A DNA stretch of 64,000 nt from Salinarimonas sp052380005 (GTDB lineage Bacteria > Pseudomonadota > Alphaproteobacteria > Rhizobiales > Beijerinckiaceae): assembly GCA_052380005.1 (NCBI GenBank), contig JBQTCJ010000016.1; one strand, written 5' to 3'. A program made the translations under genes and the position numbers. A model generated the notes under the pieces. That model saw nothing but the letters and a program-made list of their open reading frames with translations, made no database searches and was not told the DNA's origin. Shown here piece after piece: positions 57,680-64,000 of the stretch (the first letter of the stretch is position 1; every line of letters begins with the position of its first letter).

Positions 57680-58684
57680 TCATGCCCCTTTGCCGAGAAC
57701 CGCCTCCAGCCGCGCCCAGGCCCCCTCCCCTGCCGGCAGGCCGAACCGGAGCCGCCGCTCGTCGTCCGCGAAGCGGCGCACCCAGATCCCCGCCTCGCCG
57801 AGCCGGCGGAAGAGGGCGGGCGCGGCGTCCGTCTCGATCGTGCGGAACAGGCTCGTGCCGCGAACCGGCCCCTCGCACCAGGGCGCCAGCAGCGCGTCGA
57901 GGCGGGCCGCGTCGGCGGCGCGGGCGCGGCGCGTCTCGGCATGCCAGCATTCGTCGGAGAGCGCCGCGCGGCCGATCGACAGCGCGGGCCCGGAGACCGA
58001 CCACGGCCCGAGCGCCGCGCGCAGCCGCGCGGCGAGCGGCGCGCGGGCGAGGGCGAAGCCGAGGCGGATGCCGGCGAGGCCGTAGGTCTTGCCGAAGGAG
58101 CGCAGCACGATGGCGTGCACGGGCAGGTCGGCTCCGAGGCTCTCGACCGGCTCGAGATCGGCGAAGGCCTCGTCGACGACGAGCATCCCCCCCCGCCCGG
58201 CGAGGTCGGCCGCGCGCGCGCGGAGCGCCGCGGCCGGCCAGGTCCGGCCGTCGGGGTTGTTGGGGTTCACCACCACGACGACGTCCGCGCGCTCGCCCTG
58301 CTCCGGAGCGGCGACCGCGCGCACGCGTGCGCCCGCCGCCCGCCAGGCCTGCGCGTGCTCGCCGTAGGTCGGCGTCACGATCGCGACCTCGCGCGCCGGC
58401 GAGACGAAGGGCAGCAGGCTGATCAGCACCTGCGTTCCCGGCGCGGCGACGACGCAGGCGGGGTCGCTCACGCCGTAGGCGCGCGCCGCCGCGGCCTCGA
58501 GCGCGGCGTGCTCCGCCGGCTCGGGCAGGCGGGCGAACGCCGACGCTGGCAGGGCGGGCAGCGGATAGGCTATGGGGTTGATGCCGGTCGAGAGGTCGAT
58601 CGACGGCTCGGGTGCGTGCGGGAAGAGCGCACGCGCCGCGCCGAGGTCGCCCCCGTGCCCGATCGGCCCCCGCTCCTCCCGCAT
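57680..58684 (-). CDS. cobC: L-threonine-O-3-phosphate decarboxylase CobC
   Basis: 334-residue PLP enzyme of cobalamin synthesis providing (R)-1-amino-2-propanol phosphate for the nucleotide loop. Visible: SIDLSTGINPIAYPLP at the N-terminus, VVNPNNPDGRTW, LVVDEAFADLEP, and the PLP lysine in RSFGKTYGLAGIRLGF. It is divergent from cobD with 14 bp between starts, so the two share a control region. Confidence 0.93.
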   Translation of the reverse strand: MREERGPIGHGGDLGAARALFPHAPEPSIDLSTGINPIAYPLPALPASAFARLPEPAEHAALEAAAARAYGVSDPACVVAAPGTQVLISLLPFVSPAREVAIVTPTYGEHAQAWRAAGARVRAVAAPEQGERADVVVVVNPNNPDGRTWPAAALRARAADLAGRGGMLVVDEAFADLEPVESLGADLPVHAIVLRSFGKTYGLAGIRLGFALARAPLAARLRAALGPWSVSGPALSIGRAALSDECWHAETRRARAADAARLDALLAPWCEGPVRGTSLFRTIETDAAPALFRRLGEAGIWVRRFADDERRLRFGLPAGEGAWARLEAVLGKGA

Positions 58685-58698
58685 GCCGCCGGCCTCCG

Positions 58699-59682
58699 AT
58701 GCTCGTCGAATCCCTCGCCGTCCTGACGCTCGCGCTCCTGGTGGAGGCGGCGATCGGCTATCCCGGGCGTGTCTACACGGCGATCGGCCATCCCGTCACC
58801 TGGATCGGCGCGCTGATCGCCACGCTCGACCGCGACCTGAACCGCGACGACGCCTCCCCCGCCGTACGGCGGGCGATGGGCGTGCTCGCGCTCGTGGCGA
58901 TCCTCGCCGTGCCGGGCGCGCTGGCGCTGGCGCTGCAGGCGATCCTCTCCGGGTTCGGGCTCCTCGGCCTGCTCGCCGCGGCGATCCTCGCCTCGAGCCT
59001 CCTCGCCCAGCGCTCGCTCCACGAGCACGTCGCCGCCGTGCGCGACGGGCTGCGCGCGGAGGGGCTGGCGGGCGGGCGCCGCGCGGTCTCGATGATCGTC
59101 GGGCGCAACCCCGAGAGCCTCGACGAGGCGGGCGTCTCCCGCGCCGCGATCGAGAGCCTCGCCGAGAACTTCTCCGACGGGATCGTCGCGCCGGCCTTCT
59201 GGATGGGCCTCGGCGGGCTGCCCGGTGGTGTCCTCTACAAGGCGGCGAACACCGCCGACAGCATGATCGGCCACCGCACGCCGCGCCACGATGCCTTCGG
59301 CTGGGCGGCGGCGCGGTTCGACGACATGATCAACCTTCCCGCCTCGCGGCTCGGCGCGTTCCTCCTGATCGTGGCGGCGGCACTCCATCCGTGGGCCTCC
59401 GCGCGCGCGGCGTGGGCCGCGGTTCGCCGCGACGCGGGCAGGCACCGCTCGCCGAACGCCGGCTGGCCGGAGGCCGCGATGGCGGGCGCGCTCGGCCTGC
59501 GGCTCGCCGGCCCGCGCACCTACGGCGAGACGATCGTGAACGATGCCTGGATGGGCGACGGCCGCGCCGCGGCGACCGCGCAGGACGTCGACCGCGCGCT
59601 CGCCCTCTATCGCACCGCCTGCGCGCTGTTGATCGGCCTCGCGGCGCTCGTCGCGATCACGGCCCTCGCCCTGTCTCGCTGA
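58699..59682 (+). CDS. cobD: Adenosylcobinamide-phosphate synthase CobD (CbiB)
   Basis: 327-residue membrane enzyme attaching aminopropanol phosphate to cobyric acid. It has several hydrophobic helices and the family blocks GYPGRVYTAIGHPVTWIG, AIESLAENFSDGIVAPAFW, and YKAANTADSMIGHRTPRH. ATG 58699 is nearly back-to-back with cobC. Its 3' end overlaps the convergent cobQ by 26 bp. Confidence 0.95.
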   Translation: MLVESLAVLTLALLVEAAIGYPGRVYTAIGHPVTWIGALIATLDRDLNRDDASPAVRRAMGVLALVAILAVPGALALALQAILSGFGLLGLLAAAILASSLLAQRSLHEHVAAVRDGLRAEGLAGGRRAVSMIVGRNPESLDEAGVSRAAIESLAENFSDGIVAPAFWMGLGGLPGGVLYKAANTADSMIGHRTPRHDAFGWAAARFDDMINLPASRLGAFLLIVAAALHPWASARAAWAAVRRDAGRHRSPNAGWPEAAMAGALGLRLAGPRTYGETIVNDAWMGDGRAAATAQDVDRALALYRTACALLIGLAALVAITALALSR

Positions 59683-61135
59683 TGGCGAGCAGCCGGTCGC
59701 AGTCGAGATGCGCCGCCAGGTGGTCGGCGAAGCGGTCGAGGACGTCCTCCACCAGTGCCTCGTAGGCGAGACCGCTGGTCCTCGCACCGAGCCGGGCGAG
59801 CCAGGCGGCGCGCTGCGCATCGTCGGCGAAGAGACCGTGGACGTAGGTGCCGACCACCCGCCCGTCCCGCGACACGGCCCCGTCGGGCCGCCCGTCGGCG
59901 AAGCGGGCGAAGGGCCGCGCGGCGTCCGGCCCCGTGGTCTCGCCCACGTGCATCTCGTAGCCGGAGAACGGCGCGCCGTCGGCGAGCGCCGTCCCGGCGA
60001 CCGCCTCGAGCGTCTTCACGCCCGTGAGGCGCGTTTCCAGGTCGAGCAGCCCCAGCCCGGGCACGACACGCCCCGCCGGCCCCTCGACCCCGTCGGGATC
60101 GGCGATCGTGCGGCCCAGCATCTGGAAGCCGCCGCACAGCCCGAGCACGCGCCCACCGCGGCGAACGTGCGCGGCGATGTCGACGTCCCAGCCCTGGGCG
60201 CGGAGGAAGGCGAGATCGTCGATCGTCGTCTTCGAGCCCGGCAGCAGCACCAGCGCCGCCTCGGCCGGGATCGGCACGCCGGGCTCCACCAGGACGAGCC
60301 GCACGCCGGGCTCCTCGCGCAGCGGGTCGAGATCGTCGAAGTTGGAGATGCGCGGCATCACGGGCACGGCGATGGTGACGCCCTCGCCTCCTCCGTACCT
60401 CGGCTCGCGATCGAGGCCGAGCCGGTCCTCGGCGGGCAGCCGCGCGGCGTCGGCGAAATGCGGCACGAGGCCCAGCGGCGCCCAGCCCGTATGGTCGGCG
60501 ATGATCCGCATGCCCGCGTCGAAGAGCGACGGGTCGCCGCGGAAGCGATTGACCACGAATCCGGCGATCAGCGCCGCGTCGGCCGGGTCGATCACCGCCT
60601 TGGTCCCCACCAGGCTCGCGATCACCCCGCCCCGGTCGATGTCGCCAACGATGACCACAGGCGTGCCCGTCGCCCGCGCGAAGCCCATGTTGGCGATGTC
60701 GCCGGCGCGCAGGTTCACCTCGGACGCCGAGCCCGCGCCCTCGACGATCACGAGATCGGCCTCCCCGCGCATCCGTCCGAACGACGCGAGCACCGCCTCC
60801 ATCAGCCGCGGCTTCCAGGCCTGGTACTCCCGCGCCTTCGCCGTGCCGACCATGCGCCCCTGCACCACGATCTGCGAGCCGATCTCGCTCTGGGGCTTGA
60901 GGAGAACCGGGTTCATGTGGACCGACGGCGCGACGCCCGCCGCGCGCGCCTGCAGCGCCTGGGCGCGGCCGATCTCCCCGCCGTCGGCGGTGACGGCCGC
61001 GTTGTTCGACATGTTCTGCGGCTTGAACGGCCGCACGACGAGCCCGCGGCGCGCGAAATGACGGCACAGGCCGGCGACGAGCAGCGACTTGCCGACGTTC
61101 GACCCGGTTCCCTGCACCATCAGCGCACGCGCCAT
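59657..61135 (-). CDS. cobQ: Cobyric acid synthase CobQ
   Basis: 492-residue glutamine amidotransferase that amidates adenosylcobyrinate diamide at four positions. The N-terminal synthetase domain starts MVQGTGSNVGKSLLVAGLCR with a P-loop. The class I glutaminase-like domain has the nucleophile in LGLCGGFQMLGRTI and the His in GTYVHGLFADD. ATG 61135 shares a base with the cobO stop (TGATG). Confidence 0.97.
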   Translation of the reverse strand: MARALMVQGTGSNVGKSLLVAGLCRHFARRGLVVRPFKPQNMSNNAAVTADGGEIGRAQALQARAAGVAPSVHMNPVLLKPQSEIGSQIVVQGRMVGTAKAREYQAWKPRLMEAVLASFGRMRGEADLVIVEGAGSASEVNLRAGDIANMGFARATGTPVVIVGDIDRGGVIASLVGTKAVIDPADAALIAGFVVNRFRGDPSLFDAGMRIIADHTGWAPLGLVPHFADAARLPAEDRLGLDREPRYGGGEGVTIAVPVMPRISNFDDLDPLREEPGVRLVLVEPGVPIPAEAALVLLPGSKTTIDDLAFLRAQGWDVDIAAHVRRGGRVLGLCGGFQMLGRTIADPDGVEGPAGRVVPGLGLLDLETRLTGVKTLEAVAGTALADGAPFSGYEMHVGETTGPDAARPFARFADGRPDGAVSRDGRVVGTYVHGLFADDAQRAAWLARLGARTSGLAYEALVEDVLDRFADHLAAHLDCDRLLAISETGRGP

Positions 61136-61749
61136 CAGAACTCGATCCCTTCCTGCGCCTTCACGCCGGCGGCGAAATGGTGCTTCACCAGCGCCATCTC
61201 GGTGACGAGGTCGGCCGCCTCGATCAGCTCGGGCTTGGCGTTGCGGCCCGTCACCACGACGTGGAGGTCCGGGCGGCGGGCGCGGAGCGTGGCGACCACC
61301 TCGTCGAGCGGGAGGTAGGCATAGCGCAGGGCGATGTTGAGCTCGTCGAGGATCACGAGCCGGATCGTCTCGTCCGCCATCAGCTCGCGCGCCTTGGCCC
61401 AGGCGCGCTCGGCGGCGGCGACGTCACGCGCCTTGTCCTGCGTCTCCCAGGTGAAGCCCTCGCCCATCGTGTGCCAGGAGATCTGGTCGTCGAAGCGCGC
61501 GAGCGCGAGCTTCTCGCCGGTCTCCCAGGCGCCCTTGACGAACTGCACGACGCCCACCCGGAAGCCGCGGCCGAGCGCGCGCAGCATCAGCCCGAAGGCG
61601 GCCGTCGACTTGCCCTTGCCGGGGCCGGTGTTGACGATGAGCAGCCCCTTCTCAAGAGTCTTGCCCGCCACTTCCGCGTCCTGCACCGCCTTGCGCTTGG
61701 CCATCTTCTCGCGATGGCGGCGGGCCTCGGAATCCTCTTCGGTGGTCAT
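61135..61749 (-). CDS. cobO: Cob(I)yrinic acid a,c-diamide adenosyltransferase CobO
   Basis: 204-residue ATP:corrinoid adenosyltransferase of the CobA/CobO/BtuR type. P-loop-like NTGPGKGKSTAAFGLMLRA, VQFVKGAWETGE, and VILDELNIALRYAYL are conserved. It makes the Co-C bond needed for adenosylcobalamin and so for NrdJ. GGAGAT lies upstream of ATG 61749. It is translationally coupled to cobQ. I found no cobalamin riboswitch in its leader. Confidence 0.96.
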   Translation of the reverse strand: MTTEEDSEARRHREKMAKRKAVQDAEVAGKTLEKGLLIVNTGPGKGKSTAAFGLMLRALGRGFRVGVVQFVKGAWETGEKLALARFDDQISWHTMGEGFTWETQDKARDVAAAERAWAKARELMADETIRLVILDELNIALRYAYLPLDEVVATLRARRPDLHVVVTGRNAKPELIEAADLVTEMALVKHHFAAGVKAQEGIEF

Positions 61750-61941
61750 GCGATCTCCTCGGGATATCGGCGGCGGCCTCGGACGCCGTCGCAGGCGGCG
61801 TGCCCGCGGCCGGCCGATCCTGCATGTGCGGAGTCCCCGGCGGACGCAAGCCGCTCCGCGGTGGTTTTTTGCCTGGCATCGGCGCGGCGGATCGCCTATG
61901 CGGGGCGCAATCCCAAATCACCTCACGCTGGAGCCGCGCGC

Positions 61942-63513
61942 ATGACGCACCGCAGCCCCGACGCCGCGCCCTGGTGGCAGAGCGCCATCGTCTACCAGAT
62001 CTACCCGCGCTCCTTCCAGGACACGACCGGCGACGGCGTCGGCGATCTCGCCGGGATCGCGCGCCGGCTCGACCACGTGGTCGCGCTCGGGGTCGACGCC
62101 ATCTGGATCTCGCCGATCTATCCTTCCCCCATGAAGGACTTCGGCTACGACGTCGCCGACTATTGCGCCGTCGACCCGGTCTTCGGCACGCTCGCGGATT
62201 TCGACGCGCTGGTCGCGGCCGCGCACGCGCGCGGGCTCAAGGTGCTGCTCGACTTCGTGCCGAGCCACACCTCGGACGCGCATCCCTGGTTCCGCGAGAG
62301 CCGCGCCTCACGCGCGAACGCCAAGCGCGACTGGTACGTCTGGGCAGACCCCGCGCCCGGCGGCGGGCCGCCGAACAACTGGCTCTCGGAGTTCGGCGGG
62401 CCGGCCTGGAGCCTCGACGAGGCGACCGGCCAGTACTGGCTCCACATCTACCTGCGGGAGCAGCCGGCGCTGAACTGGCGCAATCCCGAGGTCCAGGCCG
62501 CGATGCTCGACGTCATGCGCTTCTGGTTCGACCGGGGCGTCGACGGCTTCCGGGTCGACGCGGTCGAGCACCTCGTGCCCTCCGCCGCGCTGACCGACAA
62601 CCCGCCCGATCCCGACTGGCGGCCCGGCATGCAGGAGGCGCGCGCGCTGCATCGCGCCTACACCGCCCACCAGCCGGAAGTGTTCGACGCGGCGCGCGCC
62701 ATGCGCCGGGTGGCGGGGGACTACGTGCCCGAGCGCCTGCTGATCGGCGAGGCCTACGGCACGCTGGCCGAGGTGATGGCCTATTACGGCGGCGAGGGGC
62801 TCGACGGCTTCCAGCTGCCGTTCAACTTCCAGCTGATCTTCGCCGACTGGAACGCGCAGGCCATCGCGCGCATGGTCGAGGGCTACGAGGCGGCCCTCCC
62901 CACGGGCGCCTGGCCGAACTGGGTGATGGGCAATCACGACCGCCCGCGCATCGCCGGCCGGCTGGGCCCGGCGCAGGCGCGGGTCGCGGCGATGCTGCTG
63001 CTGACGCTGCGCGGCACGCCGACGATCTACCAGGGCGACGAGCTCGGCATGGTCGACGTGCCGATCCCGCCCGAGATGGTCCACGATCCGATGGAGCGCA
63101 ACGCCCCGGGCCGGGGGCTCGGCCGCGACCCCGTGCGCACGCCGATCCCCTGGGACCAGGGGCCGAACGCCGGCTTCACCACCGGCGCGCCCTGGCTCCC
63201 CATCGGCGGCGCCGCGCCGGTGTCGGCACAGGCACGCGACCCCGGCTCGATGCTCGCGCTCTACCGCCGTCTCACGGCGCTGCGCCGGGCCGAGCCGGCG
63301 CTGTCGCTCGGGTCCTACCGCACGCTCTCCTGCGCCGACGACGTGCTCGTCTTCGAGCGACGGCACGGGGAGCGGCGGCTCGTCGTGGCGCTGAGCTTCG
63401 CAGATGCACGGCGCCCCCTCGCGCACGCCGGCCGCGTCCTGGCCTCGACCCACGCGGGCGACCGCGACCCGGGCATGCTCGCCCCGAGCGAGGGACGGGT
63501 GATGGAGGGCTGA
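61942..63513 (+). CDS. GH13 alpha-glucosidase / alpha-amylase-family enzyme
   Basis: 523 residues, cytosolic. The GH13 regions are visible: DFVPSHTSDAHPWF (region I), GVDGFRVDAVEH with the nucleophile Asp (II), LLIGEAYG with the acid Glu (III) and VMGNHDRPRIAGR with the third Asp (IV). The opening WWQSAIVYQIYPRSFQDTTGDGVGDLAGI is typical of oligo-1,6- and alpha-glucosidases of alphaproteobacteria. ATG 61942 has GGAG upstream. The bond it cuts cannot be fixed from motifs alone. Confidence 0.93.
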   Translation: MTHRSPDAAPWWQSAIVYQIYPRSFQDTTGDGVGDLAGIARRLDHVVALGVDAIWISPIYPSPMKDFGYDVADYCAVDPVFGTLADFDALVAAAHARGLKVLLDFVPSHTSDAHPWFRESRASRANAKRDWYVWADPAPGGGPPNNWLSEFGGPAWSLDEATGQYWLHIYLREQPALNWRNPEVQAAMLDVMRFWFDRGVDGFRVDAVEHLVPSAALTDNPPDPDWRPGMQEARALHRAYTAHQPEVFDAARAMRRVAGDYVPERLLIGEAYGTLAEVMAYYGGEGLDGFQLPFNFQLIFADWNAQAIARMVEGYEAALPTGAWPNWVMGNHDRPRIAGRLGPAQARVAAMLLLTLRGTPTIYQGDELGMVDVPIPPEMVHDPMERNAPGRGLGRDPVRTPIPWDQGPNAGFTTGAPWLPIGGAAPVSAQARDPGSMLALYRRLTALRRAEPALSLGSYRTLSCADDVLVFERRHGERRLVVALSFADARRPLAHAGRVLASTHAGDRDPGMLAPSEGRVMEG

Positions 63514-63539
63514 GTCGGCGCGACGAGAGCCGCAACCCG

Positions 63540-63671
63540 CCTCCTCCCCGCAGGGGGAAGACAGGAGGCCGAAAGGCCGGAGGGTGGGGAGGGCGGCGAC
63601 GCCGCTCGCCAGGAAAAGTCGAACGGCCCCACCGTCCGCGCGAAGCGCGGACTCCTCCCCTGCGGGGAGGA
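63540..63671. repeat. Inverted repeat between GH13 and cold-shock genes
   Basis: CCTCCTCCCCGCAGGGGGA near 63540-63558 and its near-complement CTCCTCCCCTGCGGGGAGGA near 63652-63671 flank about 90 bp of GC-rich DNA. No gene lies between; it resembles the other REP-like elements in the window. Confidence 0.5.
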
Positions 63672-63680
63672 ACCGGATAC

Positions 63681-63723
63681 GGAAAATGCGGAAGGGCGAG
63701 TCCCTCTCGGGACCCGCCCTTCC
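63681..63723 (-). terminator. Intrinsic terminator of the cold-shock gene
   Basis: On the minus strand a 15-bp stem with one G-U pair (arms 63709-63723 and 63690-63704, TCTC loop) is followed by GCATTTTCC. It lies 36 bp past the stop of the cold-shock gene. Confidence 0.8.
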
Positions 63724-63758
63724 TGTATCTCGCGACGGGAGTCGCCGACGCGACGCGC

Positions 63759-63962
63759 TCAGGCGTCGCCGAGCTCGATCGTGGCGGCCTCGCGACCCTT
63801 CATGCCGTCGACCACGCCCATGCGCACGGGCTGACCCTCGATCAGGTCGGGGAGGTTGGCGCGCATCAGAACCGACCGGTGGATGAACACGTCCTTGCCG
63901 CCGTCCTCCGCCACGATGAAGCCGAAGCCCTTCGTGGGGTTGTACCACTTGACGGTGCCCAT
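63759..63962 (-). CDS. Cold-shock family RNA chaperone (CspA-like)
   Basis: 67-residue OB-fold protein. RNP1 (KGFGFI) and RNP2 (DVFIHRS) are both present. Starts MGTVKWYNPTKGFGFIVAE. Such proteins melt RNA structure and act at low temperature or in normal growth. It has its own terminator; its promoter is at or beyond the right edge. Confidence 0.95.
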   Translation of the reverse strand: MGTVKWYNPTKGFGFIVAEDGGKDVFIHRSVLMRANLPDLIEGQPVRMGVVDGMKGREAATIELGDA

Positions 63963-64000
63963 CAGCTCCGTCGTCGGGCCGGTGTGGCGCGGTGCGCCGC

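Noticed and set aside
61750..61941. Cobalamin riboswitch upstream of cobO, or in the nrdJ leader (33495-33794)
   Set aside because: I looked for the B12-box and the conserved core on the relevant strand and saw neither.

Overview
The window is chromosomal DNA from a G+C-rich alphaproteobacterium, probably of the Hyphomicrobiales. This is inferred from the very high third-position G+C of the backbone genes, the cob gene set, a class II ribonucleotide reductase and the pst/pho arrangement; no rRNA or tRNA gene is present to confirm it.

Backbone, left edge: a truncated CPA2-type cation:proton antiporter (1-1302), a small membrane-protein gene broken by an amber codon (1655-1987) and an XRE regulator (2124-2453). 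An A+T-richer three-gene module follows on the minus strand (2471-6859): metallophosphoesterase, ORC/CDC6-like P-loop ATPase and an unrecognised protein. It looks horizontally acquired and defence-like.

Mobile element, 6961-29725: a Tn7/Tni-type transposon whose ends can be read exactly. It has related terminal inverted repeats (TCTGAAGACGG and TCTGCAGACGG) and a 5-bp duplication GGCGG on both sides. Removing the element and one GGCGG rebuilds a perfect 11-bp hairpin about 30 bp downstream of nrdJ, so the element split that hairpin. Core genes are tniQ, tniB, tniA, a 71-residue free copy of the TniA N-terminal domain, and a TnsA-like nuclease. Cargo: a soluble FtsH-like AAA protease with a partner gene, a DUF2188 protein, an A+T-rich orphan, a 1762-residue UPF1-like helicase fused to a Vsr/DUF559-type nuclease and a GreA-like C-terminus, and an operon (24746-29530) of a cNMP-binding/cyclase protein, a tandem cyclase, an E2-like Cys-rich protein, a Pycsar-like cyclase and a small membrane protein. 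That operon is the best candidate for an undescribed system.

Backbone, right of the element: B12-dependent nrdJ with a paired NrdR-like site; an SH3 protein and a DUF1643 protein; a LacI-controlled sugar ABC transporter with a GH63-like hydrolase; a ferredoxin-NADP reductase; the phosphate regulon pstSCAB-phoU-phoB with a Pho box; msrB; a FUSC-like protein; a BacA-like/DUF6421/LysE group; a membrane hydrolase-like protein; rimO; a ParE toxin whose ParD gene carries two in-frame UGA codons; cobC, cobD, cobQ and cobO; a GH13 alpha-glucosidase; and a cold-shock protein. cobO makes the adenosylcobalamin form that nrdJ needs.
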